A stretch of 64,000 bases of DNA from Siderastrea radians. Its lineage: Eukaryota; Cnidaria; Anthozoa; Scleractinia; Rhizangiidae. The stretch covers positions 6,539,987 through 6,603,986 of the forward strand of contig OZ024896.1 in assembly GCA_964017195.1 (NCBI GenBank). Direction: 5' to 3'. Below are positions 11,741 through 21,790 of this stretch, one piece after another; positions within the stretch are counted from its first letter, which is position 1; each line of letters opens with the position of its first letter. The translations under genes and the position numbers were made by a program. The notes beneath the pieces were generated by a model. It was given only the letters and a program-made list of their open reading frames with translations, did no database searches and had not been told where the DNA came from.

Positions 11741-13512
11741 ATATTTTTACTCAAACATTACTGCTGTGAAAGCTGAGAAGACTCGTAATGTTACTCAGAG
11801 GGATTGGCCTGTATTTACTAAGTTATGGACTGGCAAAATGAACATCGCAATAACTGAAATTTCAAATATCTTTCCATGAATCAGAGTTAGTAAGTGGCAA
11901 AGATACTGTCAACTTAGTGGACAGTCGTTCTAACAAAAGAGGTGCCTCTTCCATCGTCTGACTTGTTTAATAGACCGAAAAAGCAAAGCCGATTTCAAAC
12001 ATTACTGATTTCCTCTGATTCTTTACGTAGAATCTTACTGCAACCATGCAGACCTTGTAAACAAGTTAATGTGGATTAGCTGAAATTAATTTTAATAAAT
12101 GAATTTGGTATCCAACTTGTCATACAATGCTGTTTCGCGTTTGTTCGAACCACACAAATCCCGCCAAAAAATTATAGTGCTTTTATTGAGCACTGATCGA
12201 AGCCGATCCAAAATATTGGCGAGAAAAATCTGGCATGTAATTCCTGCAACTTCGCCTTTGTTATAAGCAATGATTTACAGTTGTAATGAGGCGACGAAAT
12301 CTTAAATGCAACCAAGGCATATCTGAGATAAATAACAACGCTGTTGAATTCAGTGAATTGCAGATCAAACGCGTGGGGTCGCCTCTCATATACCGGACAC
12401 GTGGCTTTGTTCAGTTCTTGTAGCCCTCTAATATTTTTCCATGCCGACAAGACTACTGAGCTAGCAGCTGCAATTATACCGGTAATGATTTTGCACGGCT
12501 TACATACAGATTCAACTTACCATAGTCCACTACGCGAGACTTTTGTAAAGGACATCAGGGAAGATTTTTCTAATCTTGTTCACTGTAATCTAGCTTGAAT
12601 TTATCCCATTGTTTGATACCAAACGAAAACAAAATGTCGATTCCCAGACTTCCAGGATAACGTCAACCTAATCACATGGCTTTTAGGCTTCGGAAAAGTG
12701 TGCATTGACGGTATTGGAAGGAAAAAATTAAAACCACTGAAATCAGCGTTAAACAACCACTTGTGACATCGCATCGTTTTTCAAGAAAATGAAACCAGAA
12801 ACTGCAAGAAAACACTTCACTGATCCTTTTCGTTACTGGCATCCGGTGACAAATAATAATGTACAAAAGTTAAAAGTCCTCCTGGTCGCGCTCCTGGTGG
12901 AAAGTTTATTCTTGGCGAAAGTCCATCGTGGAGTTTTCTTCTCAAATGCAACAGTCAAATACTAGTCGCATCCAACCAACAGAACAAGCGTTATTATTTT
13001 GCTTTTCGCCGCGTTTTTTTTTTAATTTTAATGTTAATTTTTTTTATTTTTCGATTGCTAACACCTTGAGCGGTCTCACCTTGCCGCAGTTAAATTGTTT
13101 TGCAAATGAGTTTTTGGTTCGGGTTTCCTATTTGATTGACCAAAATTGTCTGGTAATGACTTGTGAATGATGCGTAACACTCCTCTATGAGAAAATCAAG
13201 TCACGTTTTATTATGACTTGATGACATGTATAAGTCGGTCCTTACGTCTCCGCTGTTCTGGTTTACATTTGATAGAGTGACATTTCAATCATGAAGCAGC
13301 AGATTAGGACGCCTTTTGGTAAGCCCATTAGATACGCTTGAAAAACCCCTCACAAATTCTTAGAAAAGTTTTCTAAGAATTTGTATGGGACAACAGGAGG
13401 TACTTACAGTTTGCGCTTTCTCCGTCCTGTCATGGACACCCGCGAAGGTCCGGAAAATCGATGAGATTTCTTTTAAATACTGAAATAGAGCGGTGTTCTT
13501 CTCCGATTTTAG
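11741..13512. other. Non-coding stretch
   Basis: No recognisable gene, RNA or mobile-element coding sequence was found. The short reading frames have no family similarity that I can see. Confidence 0.5.
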
Positions 13513-13514
13513 TA

Positions 13515-13683
13515 GGCCATTTCCGAGTTGACTTGTACCTCTTTTTCAAAGCGAGTCTTGGTGCATAGCCTTTCATATGAAAATGAGTTTTCGTTCACAT
13601 GCAGATAAAACGCATTTTCATATGAAAGGTTTTGCACGAGGCCTCGCTTTGAAAAGGAGGCACAACGCAATTCGGAAATGGCC
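13515..13683. mobile_element. Hairpin MITE flanked by TA
   Basis: The ends are GGCCATTTCCGAGTTG (from 13515) and its complement caattcggaaatggcc (to 13683), each flanked by TA. Inner parts also pair, including tcaaagcgagtcttg with the divergent gcctcgctttga, and cctttcatatgaaaatga with tcattttcatatgaaagg-like sequence. The whole 169 bp can fold into one long hairpin. It resembles a MITE family common in coral DNA (memory, unverified). Confidence 0.75.
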
Positions 13684-13932
13684 TATTCTTGCCTTATATC
13701 TTTCAATTGGCTTCTCCTTCCCAGCTCGATATAAACTAATTACGCCTTTCAAGACAGCCATCGCTCACACACTGAATGAAGAAACTGAAGATCCTAAAAA
13801 TAGTTTAAACAAAGAACTGTCTGTCCACTCATCCCACGCGCGAAAAGCAGACACTTCCGGTTCGCGGAATATGACTCTGCCGGACCTGGCCAAATGTCTT
13901 TGTTTTCGGTACCAGGCAGGTGGGAATCCCGA

Positions 13933-14251
13933 ACCTTCGAGTTTGGACCCGAGTTCGAGTTACAAATTCAATGAAATTTTCACAATTATCTGTAAATGAC
14001 CGTGAAAAAGAGCAAAAGAGACGCTGCGAAGCCTGATGTAAAGCACGATGAAATCGATAATCGATAATAACCGATAGAAGTTAGTTCAATTGTATCTGCA
14101 ATCGATGAAGGTATTTGTAGTGAAGACGCATTTTTAATACAAGGTTGGGGACTGGCGCTAGCCATGCACGCGGACTGTCGATTTTTCAGAAGTTCATCTT
14201 CATGCATTTCACCAATCTAAAGCACAAAACAGCATATGACAAAATACCTTG
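13933..14251 (-). repeat. Left arm of a large inverted repeat around a Penelope fragment
   Basis: This 319-bp segment is nearly identical, in inverted orientation, to 15252-15655. The match covers a 73-codon reading frame with only two amino-acid differences. It also includes the unit accttcgagtttggacccgag at the outer edge and caaggtattttg at the inner edge. The left arm has only about two gagttc units where the right arm has a long hexamer array. The high identity indicates a recent duplication or gene conversion. Confidence 0.88.
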
Positions 14252-14884
14252 AAAAAACACCTCTTAGAATTCGTTATCAGCTGACGCCCTTGCGATGGCA
14301 TGAAGTACTGACCGACTCTTGTTCAAAATCACAGTAAATCAGTGTTACCCAGCTCAGTATTCAGTGCATGAAAAATGCAAACTTTTATTAATCAACAAGC
14401 CGTCCTCTAACAGTACATGCACTACAGCGGAACCTCCATCACGGGACAACCTGGGAAAAAGGAGAAGTGTTCCCTTAATTTTGGTGTGCCTATAGGTAAC
14501 AGATGGAAGAATTACAAATTGGGCTTATTAGTGTATTCCTTTCTTCTTTTTTCCTTCTTTTTTTCGTGCCTACATTTCACTTAAATAACATTACATTTCA
14601 TTGCTTTATAGTTTCCGTTTATTACCGGTTGCAAAGTTCAATCTTGTTATTGCCATAAGCGTTTAACTTTTGTTGCAAAAACTACAAAAGAGGTGACATG
14701 TACTAATTGAAATTTTAAAAGAAAAGCATAGCCTACTGCTGTACATACGGTCAATAATGGAAATGGGCTTCTTTTTACCTACGACGCAAACATAAGATAA
14801 AAACAAGAATAAGCACAACGTTGTTCACACGTGCGATGAGCATAAGGTGGCATACGCAAGCGAAGAGGCATATAATTTTGGGGG

Positions 14885-15251
14885 CAATTTGAATCCAACA
14901 TGGAAACAGTCGCTTTTGCCAACATTTTTATGGGGACTGTAGAATCACAAATCCTACGCCGTAGCGTTGTAAAACCACTCGTCTGGAAAAGGTATATTGA
15001 TGATATATTCTCGATCTGGAATACAAACAAAGACGAGGTCACGCAATTCATGGAACAAGCAAATAGCCACCACCCCACCATCAAGTTTACGGCTGATGTA
15101 TCTGATACAGACTGACTACGTTCCTCGACACAAGCGTTTACAAAAGCGAAAGAATCGCTAACGGGTCTATATTAGAGATAAAAATGCATTTCAAACCAAC
15201 TGAAACATTTCAATAAACACATTTCTCTAGTTCCCACCCACCAGGGGTCAA
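14885..15251 (+). pseudogene. Penelope-like element reverse-transcriptase fragment
   Basis: The forward frame from 14900 reads through LVWKRYIDDIFSIW, the palm-domain catalytic motif with its Asp pair (YIDD). It goes on to QANSHHPTIKFTADVSDTD, a stretch diagnostic of Penelope-like elements. A stop/frameshift follows at 15112-15114. Beyond it another frame carries FLDTSVYK-, HFKPTETFQ- and SSSHPPG-like family motifs up to the inverted-repeat edge at 15252, where homology stops abruptly. The RT is truncated on both sides and there is no nearby GIY-YIG part. It cannot be active. Confidence 0.85.
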
Positions 15252-15655
15252 CAAGGTATTTTGTCATATGCTGTTTTGTGCTTTAGATTGGTGAAATGCA
15301 TGAAGATGAACTTCTGAAAAATCGACAGTCCGCGTGCATGGCTAGCGCCAGTCCCCAACCTTGTATTAAAAATGCGTCTTCACTACAAATACCTTCATCC
15401 ATTTCAGATATAATTGAACTAACTTCTATCGGTTATTATCGATTATCGATTTCATCGTGCTTTACATCAGGCTTCGCAGCGTCTCTTTTGCTCTTTTTTA
15501 CGGTCATTTACAGATAATTGTGAAAATTTCATTGAATTCTTGTAACTCGAACTCGAACTCGAACTCGAACTCGAACTCGAACTCGAACTCGAACTCGAAC
15601 TCGAACTCGAACTCGAACTCGAACTCGAACTCGAACTCGGGTCCAAACTCGAAGG
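15252..15655 (+). repeat. Right arm of the inverted repeat, with hexamer expansion
   Basis: This arm is the reverse complement of 13933-14251. It begins exactly where the Penelope RT homology ends. It contains a pure (AACTCG)16 array at 15544-15639 that is absent as an array from the left arm. Outside the array the arms keep very high identity, so the array grew after the arms were duplicated. Confidence 0.88.
15544..15639. repeat. (AACTCG)16 hexanucleotide microsatellite
   Basis: Sixteen uninterrupted copies of AACTCG, followed by a shared unique edge (ggtccaaactcgaaggt). Both strands stay open as alternating Ser-Asn or Arg-Val codons, which is an artefact of the hexamer. Confidence 0.97.
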
Positions 15656-15774
15656 TACTTCACTCCCCAGGCAGGTACCAGGATAGAATATGTAACCGTC
15701 GTAACGGCATTAGCCACAAGACAAGGCACATAAAAGTCTAAGATTTGACACTTCCAAAATGACAAATCGTAGAC

Positions 15775-15880
15775 AGGAAAAATTTTTACGGTTAACTTTT
15801 TTTACGACTAACGGTTAAAATTTAGCAATTTTTACGCCTAACAGCTAAATTTTTGGCCGTTTTACGGCTAACGGCTAACC
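15775..15880. repeat. Degenerate TTTACGGTTAAC-type tandem repeat
   Basis: About four imperfect units built on ttttacg(g/a)(t/c)taac(g/a)g(t/c)taa occur between 15786 and 15872, ending ccccattgagaccctc. Unit length varies from 25 to 30 bp. It resembles a repeat edge known from coral sequence (memory, unverified). Confidence 0.55.
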
Positions 15881-15924
15881 CCATTGAGACCCTCTAAGAA
15901 AATTAAATAAAAGAGACAAAACAT

Positions 15925-16145
15925 AAAGATACCGCTTAGGAGAATTTATTTTTACTCTATCTTTAGAACATGGTTGTCCCGATATTTTGTTTGGAACCTC
16001 GCCGACTTGGAGCCTAGAGGACCCGTCGTCTCGAAGTACTTCCCGCTTGAGATGACCAGCAGACGCCAGAGATGACATGCATGATCGCACACGCCATCAA
16101 AGTTGGTATTGGAGTCTGGAAACGAATATGAAGAACATTCATCAA
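15925..16145. repeat. Interspersed repeat family, copy 1
   Basis: The segment from aagataccgcttaggagaat to ctggaaacgaatatgaagaac is about 90% identical by eye to 20563-20790, in the same orientation and 4.6 kb away. Copy 2 carries 20 extra bases (ttcttcaaacaaaccaa region). Neither has a sustained reading frame I can name. Confidence 0.75.
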
Positions 16146-17820
16146 GGACAAGAAAGAAACGTGATGGTAACTAGGCTGTACCCGTCACGGGCTATACTCT
16201 AAGCTTTTATTTAAAAAAATTAAAACATTGGTAGATATCTAGCAACCTATGTGGCATTGCTAGGTGTTGACATATGGGATCCCTTTAGTGGGGTTCCCAA
16301 TTGGACATTGATTTGCATCAATGTAGGGGTAAAAAGGGGTGTGTGTATTGAGGTGGTTGTTGTGAGTAGTAAAATAAACATACGAATTTATTAAGGTTAT
16401 ATGTTACTTGAGGGAGCGACCTCTGCAAAGCAGCACACTGCCAGCCCAATAAAAAAGAAATATAAAAAAATTTATTAAAAAATTAAATTAAATGAAATTT
16501 AAGGGGAGTTAGGAATTAGGCGATCTATATAAGTATAATGGATCAGTCATAATAGAGGTAAAGGACCTGTGGGTTTAGTTTGAGTGGATGAGATCTGGTA
16601 GACACGTGGTAGTTTGTGTGAAATTTGGCTTATTCTATGGTGTCTGCAGTCTTATTTGCATATTTTTACCTTCTAGAGTAAATATTGAATAGATGGATAA
16701 TTTCTTAGAGTGGATGATCTATAAAAAAATGTGTAATTATGTGGTCTTTGTTTTTTTTTGTGATTTCAGCATTCTTTCTTGGGATCCAGTATAATTTATA
16801 AAGTATCAGCATAAAAGATTTTCGTTCTTAAGCTGGTTGTAACTTTAATTTTCATTCACATGAATATGTAAAACGTTTTTACAAAAATGAATACGTTTTG
16901 TACGTTATTATTTGCTGAGTATCTCTTTTGTCCATTTAAAAATCGCCAGTCTTGGTGTAAAATGTCAAAATAAAACAATGTGTCAACTTTTCGTTTTCTG
17001 TTAATCTGTAAGAAATCCAGTTGTCGGGCTCTTTTTTCTGCTTTCCGTTCGTTCCCCCAATATTGAGAAGTGAGTATCCATTCGGCTATGAATATACATC
17101 TCATTTTTGGTTTTAAGCGCGCGGCAGCTTTTTAGTAAATTAGCTTTTGCGCTTCTACGTATAGTACAGTAATCTGCTGTTTACAATTACCATGTTTTAA
17201 AACCCAAAAGAAATGGTTTGGTGGCAAAGCTACACAAGACCGAAAGAGTCGTTTCGGTGGTTTATATGCAAATAGCCAGATTTACTGTTGAAGTTACCTG
17301 GTAGCGTGAGTTTTTACGGGGGGGGGGTCCAAATCCGCTAAGGGGGTCAAAATCCGCTAGCGAAATCCGCTAGGACACCGGCTCATAAATAGCGGGCCGC
17401 CAAGATTTTGAGATGATTAGGTTGTACTTCGCCTGAACTATGATCCGAGAGCCCAAAAGCTGGCCGCTCAATCAGTGAATCGTAATAATCTTAGAGGTTG
17501 GTGAGGATCTTATCAAGCGTATTTTGTCCGCGGGTTGGAAATTAAACGATCTGCTTCAAGGTGAAATTAGAGTTTTACTCGCGCGGATAACTCACAAAGT
17601 GAGCCTGCTCTCAGGCTAACTAACTTGGAACAATGCTGGTGTTTACAGTACTGCGGAGTACTATAAGAAAAGTAACACAAAAAAGAAAAAAAAACTGATA
17701 TTGCACTAATCGCAGAGGAAATGGTACGGTATCGATCACGCAAAATTAACGTGCAAGTCACGAGACTGAGTGTTTAACTCGCCAAGGCGAGACCGTCACC
17801 GTGAGAAAAAACAAAGATGG
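16146..17820. other. Non-coding stretch
   Basis: No gene is recognised. A short G-run at about 17318-17327 is followed by three copies of aaatccgcta (17332-17372). The remainder is A/T-rich. Confidence 0.45.
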
Positions 17821-17824
17821 TATT

Positions 17825-18023
17825 AAAGATGGAATATTCAGCTTGTTAAGAGCATGAGACAAAGAATAAATCTGAGTCCCTGACGGGATTCGAGACCATG
17901 AACTTCTGTGTATGAAAGGTCAAGGATCAGGAGTTCATCTTCTCCTTCTGCATAGGTTTGATTCCTGTAGGGGACTCACACTTTTTTGTCCGACGCTCGT
18001 GACAGACTGAATATTCCATCTTT
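17825..18023. mobile_element. Fold-back MITE with tRNA-like arms
   Basis: The outer ends aaagatggaatattca (17825) and tgaatattccatcttt (18008-18023) are exact complements. Inner segments also pair, gagtccctgacgggattcgag with the complement of ggtttgattcctgtagggga, and atgaact with agttcat. The whole 199 bp therefore forms one imperfect hairpin. The paired part around ggtttgattcc resembles a tRNA B box (GGTTCRANTCC), so an origin from two inverted tRNA-like sequences is possible. Confidence 0.7.
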
Positions 18024-18091
18024 CTTACTTCAGGTCTTGTTACGGAAATCACGTTCTCACGCCTTAAAACACGCAGTTAAGAAAGACGACA

Positions 18092-18470
18092 ACACGTTTT
18101 AGTTTTGAAGACATGTTTCGGATGTTACAACATCCATCATCAGTTCTACAGAACATAGCACGATTGTAACTATATATATAAGAAAATTATAACAAAAGAG
18201 TGTTGATTACAAAGTAAATGAAGACTTATTGCAGAAGACGCGAAAAAAAATACAATAAATAATAAATAAATACAAATTAACGGTGATAATGAGTGAAACC
18301 TTAAAACAAAAGTGATAAGTTTAAATGCTTGAGCTGCTTGTTCAACGAGGGCAGCTCCCATTCAGTGTGTAAGGCTTCTTTTATCTTGAGTTGAAAAACA
18401 CTTCTAAATTTTTGTTCTATGAAAACGTGCAGTTGTTCATCTGGTTCATGTTCGGAGCTACGCAGCTATG
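18092..18470 (-). mobile_element. Penelope-like element 3' end with C-terminal ORF remnant
   Basis: On the minus strand 18459-18304 stays open and ends LKIKEALHTEWELPSLNKQ followed by HLNLSLLF and a stop at 18304-18306. The IKEALH/LNKQ segment matches the C-terminal end, after the GIY-YIG nuclease, of Penelope-like elements as I know them. About 160 bp further 3' lies a hammerhead-like core (18143-18115), in the place where Penelope elements carry such ribozymes. The upstream RT part is missing. The neighbouring 5' side gives way to unrelated sequence near 18470. Confidence 0.7.
18115..18143 (-). ncRNA. Hammerhead-ribozyme-like core in Penelope 3' region
   Basis: Read on the minus strand the order is CTGATGA (18143-18137), T, a stem GGATGTT-GT-AACATCC (7-bp stem, 18135-18120), then GAAAC (18119-18115). 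This is the conserved hammerhead core with an intact stem II. Penelope-like elements are known to carry hammerhead motifs. I could not assign stem III, stem I or the cleavage triplet, so activity is unproven and the copy may be a dead remnant. Confidence 0.6.
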
Positions 18471-18738
18471 GTGATGGGGGATGGCTTGTATCATCACCGT
18501 TAACTTCCCTGTCTTCTAATCTTACCGCAATGCAGTATGCACAATTTCTAATATTAAATTGTTATTTTCCCATATTTGATTTTCCATTTTCTCGCTCCCC
18601 ATTCCTCCTTTTCTGTCACGTTATGCGCGCAAATCTTATTTGAGAGCCGGCGTCGTCTGTCCAGCGGTTGAAATTTTGGCGCCTCTTTGGCGGTTTTCCT
18701 CCCTGGGTGATCGTTCTCGCAATATCGTCTCCGCACTC

Positions 18739-18899
18739 ATGGCTGTCTTTGAGAACTGGCAGAAGGCGAACGCATCTGTCAAAGAAAGAAGCTTCTTTCT
18801 GTTCAACAACGATCTGATAAGCGATGTGCGTCTTGTTGTTGGGGCGTCCAGCCACGAAAATGAAGCTAAGAAAAGAAAGATAGCGATTCCAGCGCACAA
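18739..18899 (+). CDS. BTBD-type BTB/POZ protein, first exon fragment
   Basis: The frame from the ATG at 18739 reads AVFENWQKANASVKERSF, then LFNNDLISDVRLVVG, and ends KIAIPAHK. This is the start of the BTB/POZ fold in the BTBD1/2/3/6 group: an NWQ helix, then NN-L-DV-FVVG, then (I/V)PAHK before YVLA. Such proteins are Cul3 ubiquitin-ligase adaptors. The exon would end at AA|GTGTGG (18899/18900), which agrees with the frame and with an intron after PAHK, but the donor is directly followed by a G-rich tract. No continuation (YVLA-SPVF-AMFYG, BACK and PHR domains) was found downstream. It could be a true first exon with a long intron or a stranded fragment. Confidence 0.65.
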
Positions 18900-18901
18900 G
18901 T

Positions 18902-19000
18902 GTGGGGGGGGGGGACAGGGGGGCGGGAGACCGGGAGAAAAGGGGGTGGGAGGTGTACGGGAGGCGGGAGAAGAGGGGGCGGGAAGCGGGAGAAAAAGGG
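18902..19000 (+). repeat. G-rich low-complexity tract
   Basis: Runs of G and of the form ggcgggaga(a) dominate, with at least ten groups of three or more G. On one strand this has G-quadruplex potential. It lies directly after the putative splice donor of the BTB exon. Confidence 0.8.
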
Positions 19001-19023
19001 AAAAATTACGCAACATTGCGTAA

Positions 19024-19465
19024 TTTTATAAGAACCTGTTTAGCCAAGCAAGATCAAGCAGGTTCTTATATGTGGGCTGACAGTATAAGTATGATAGACA
19101 GTTTTTTGAATGTTTATTTATTTGCTCATTCCATTCAATTTTCCATTTTATTTATTTATTTTATTTGTTTTTTTTTTATTATACAACTCTTGTTATAGAG
19201 AACACTACATATACATTCTGTAATCAGTTCTGTCAGGCTTATCATAATACTGAGTGGTGAATAAATACTGTATATTTAAGGACCAAACCCAAGTTTATTT
19301 ATTTTTGTGGGAATCAACAACTATATCTCCTTCATAGAAATTAAGAACCTAATTAAGAACCTACTTAGCCTAAATTGCCAATAACTACCCCAAAATACAA
19401 GAACCTATTTTGCCAGACTTAAAAAAATGTAGGTTTTTACACCTAGGTTATTACTGTATTGGATT
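19024..19465. repeat. Element(s) built on the AAGAACCT motif
   Basis: A hairpin taagaacctg...caggttctta sits at about 19028-19069, and aagaacct recurs at about 19344, 19356 and 19400, beside agcctaa. This looks like the end structure of a small DNA element, about 420 bp long. No terminal duplication was found. Confidence 0.45.
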
Positions 19466-19528
19466 TGGTCACGGGTCTCCCTTTCTCTAACACACAAAAC
19501 TTTCTGTTGTGTTTTCTTTTCCAAAGAG

Positions 19529-19667
19529 TGTGCAAGAGGATGCTGCTTTAGATTGGTTTACTACTAGTCTAACTTCCAGTCAACGTGACCTCTCTGAAAG
19601 TCACAGTATCGCTTTGAATGTTGACAACTCCACCATGCCTCTTCCAGCCAAGGGCAATTTTGTGAAT
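19529..19667 (+). other. Possible exon, product unknown
   Basis: An open frame follows a pyrimidine-rich acceptor-like sequence (tgttttcttttccaaag, ending at 19528). It reads QEDAALDWFTTSL, then SSQRDLSESHSIALNVDNST, and ends before a GT (aatg|gtactc). The composition looks coding, but I recognise no family and no neighbouring exon. It could belong to the BTB gene, to the hAT remnant, or to nothing. Confidence 0.25.
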
Positions 19668-19699
19668 GGTACTCACCCCACCCCCACCCCACCCCTCTA

Positions 19700-20560
19700 A
19701 CAAACATCTGATGTGCTCAGAAGCAAAGTGGACTATCCCAAAATTAAAACAGGAAATTGTCAATTGTATGTTGTTTAAAAACGCAATAAAATTGTTTGTC
19801 TCACCTCGGTCCCTGACAGAAAGTTTATATTTTATTCAGTCACAGACTATATTTTATTCAGGGTCTGTAGGCTCCACTTCAGGAATATCACATCATTCAC
19901 AGGCTCGATTCCCCGAAGAAAAAGACAAGAAACTACTTAGGTTCCACATTCCATATAAGTTGGCTTCTCAAAAACAAAAACAACGTTCTCACAAACATTA
20001 CCAGAAACACTTGCAATCTCAAAACAATTACGTCATCCGGCGTACAGGTTTGTTTGCCAGTTTTTAAGGTCGGCCTGATTTGCTTCCATTTCAATCCCAT
20101 GCCTGGTTACAAAAAAGTTCTTTACCACTGCATATCATGAAATGTCATTGACGTTTTGTAAAAAATTCCAAAAAAGAGACAAACTTTACTGAGGTAACAC
20201 CCATACACCTACAACAATTCTAATAATAAATACCAGTAAAAATTACTGCAAAATAATGATAAGAAAAGTTTATTATGGATGTTGTAAATCAGTAAGGTTA
20301 AACTTAGCTGAATTTCCAAGTTAGAGGCTTAGATCGCACCCTATAATCTTTGGTCACTGCTACTTATCGTTTTTGAAAGCAGTGGGTGGGGTGGGTAACA
20401 ACAATGGACCTCGTTCGTGCTTTCGTGGGAGGGGGGGAGGGGGGTGAGGGAAAGACCTGAAGCTATACAGAACTCGTTTTTCAGGCTCGTCGCAAGCTGA
20501 CCAAAATTTTAACCGAGACAGTAAGAAAACGAAATTATAAAGGCGAAAAAAGATTATAAA
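19700..20560. other. Non-coding stretch
   Basis: No gene is recognised. A short G-rich run (gggagggggggaggggggtgaggg) lies at about 20427-20450. Confidence 0.45.
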
Positions 20561-20562
20561 TA

Positions 20563-20800
20563 AAGATACCGGTTAGGAGAATTTATTTTTGCCTTATCTT
20601 TAGAACATGGTTGTCCCGATATTTGGAAGCTCGCCGAATCGTAGCCTAGAGGACCCGTCGTCTCGAAGTACTTCCCGCTTGAGATGACCAGAAGACGCCA
20701 GAGATGACATGCATGATCGCACACGCCATTACAGTTGGTTTCTTCAAACAAACCAATTGGAGTCTGGAAACGAATATGAAGAACTATTTGCTTCCTATCA
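20563..20800. repeat. Interspersed repeat family, copy 2
   Basis: Direct copy of the 15925-16145 repeat (see there), about 90% identical by eye, with a 20-base insertion near 20737. It is followed directly by the hairpin-GAAACGTC motif at 20824. Confidence 0.75.
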
Positions 20801-20809
20801 GGAAGCAAA

Positions 20810-20895
20810 ATGTTTAAGAAAGCCGAAGTTCTTCGGTCGAAACGTCTTTTTCAAGTTTTGATTGTAAACGTTGTTTTACAATTCACAGTCAGTGC
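20810..20895 (+). mobile_element. Possible Penelope-like 3' end (degenerate)
   Basis: A perfect 6-bp stem hairpin CCGAAG-TT-CTTCGG (20824-20837) is followed by TCGAAACGTC and an A/T-rich tail with tgtaaacgttgttttac. This has the same layout as the hammerhead-like motif at 18115-18143. The CTGATGA part is replaced by aagaaag, so only the stem II-GAAAC half is present. The repeat at 20563-20800 may be the body of the same element. Confidence 0.4.
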
Positions 20896-20899
20896 CAGA

Positions 20900-21680
20900 A
20901 AGTCCATGATTTATATTATGTTTAAATAGCTGTCTCGATATAACTAGTCATCTCATTAGTTTATCGATCATAAATATCTACACGGAAGACGGTTTAAGCG
21001 GACGTACAAGGAAGCCGTCACCTTTCGTGAAATGTGGACCTGTTTGATTGGTGGAGATTAACGCATGGAATGAAGAGTTGTATATTGTTTGATAGACCAT
21101 TGAAAAGGCGGTTCTTGAAAGATAGTGCTTTAAAAATGAAATATGCAGTTATTTGATCTGTGATAATCTCGCCTTAGTTTGCTCATAATTATGTTGGGAC
21201 CTTTGAGTATGAGCACGACTCATTAAATTCCAGCTCGCGGGCTTTCACGTCACATACCAGTCTCATTCGTAGTGCATTCTTTAGGGACGAATATAGGCCC
21301 TGAAAAGTTATCTGGTTAGAAAGTTGTATTCGCACTTAATCTCGTACTTGTAGTCCGCGCCGATCTGACTGGGTCTCTAATAGAGCTGGAAAACAAAGCC
21401 CTTTGAAACAGTGGAACTCCGCTACTATAATGACAACTTTTTGGGCCCAAACGAAAGCCCGAGCAGTGTTTTCTTATCTGAACTGAACTCGTTGCTCGAG
21501 CCATCTCATTACACGGCTAACGACAACCTTTTGAAGTCCCTGCCTGTTATCATCCTCATAAATGACTCAAAATGCCTTGTGATAAGAAAGCAAGAAAGTA
21601 TCTTTTAAACTGTAGTTGATGAAAGAACTGAAACAAGGATATCTTACATGTGACTTCGCATGAAAGACATAATGAATATC
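20900..21680. other. Non-coding stretch
   Basis: No gene or element is recognised. Confidence 0.45.
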
Positions 21681-21682
21681 GC

Positions 21683-21790
21683 AGTTGTCTTGAACGGGAT
21701 CGTGGGTTCGAATCCCGTCCAAGTCTGAAAGTTTTCAGGCTTTCTTTTTCCCAGCTGCTTAAGATGCTTTCATGACTGCGATACTCATTG
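21683..21790 (+). mobile_element. tRNA-derived SINE-like repeat
   Basis: A perfect tRNA B box GGTTCGAATCC is present at 21705-21715 inside a T-arm-like cgggatcgtgggttcgaatcccg. It is followed by the tail aagtctga-aagttttcaggctttcttt and then cagctgcttaag and catgactgcga. The same tail, with aagcctga..tcaggctttctttt..cgcaact..aagttgcgtt, occurs at 25937-26000 and, inverted, at 36655-36735. The A box and acceptor stem are not evident, so this is not a functional tRNA gene. Confidence 0.7.

Noticed and set aside
13986..14207. 73-codon frame, repeated inverted at 15296-15517
   Set aside because: It exists twice only because the inverted arms are nearly identical; it resembles no known protein.
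15457..15765. Ser-Asn and Arg-Val repeat proteins on both strands
   Set aside because: They are translations of the (AACTCG)16 array, open in several frames by composition only.
18902..19023. Gly/Arg-rich extension of the BTB frame
   Set aside because: It is low-complexity G-rich sequence beyond the predicted donor; the family continues with a quite different sequence.
21695..21725. tRNA gene
   Set aside because: Only the T-arm/B box is present; no A box or matching acceptor stem is seen, and the tail matches SINE copies elsewhere.
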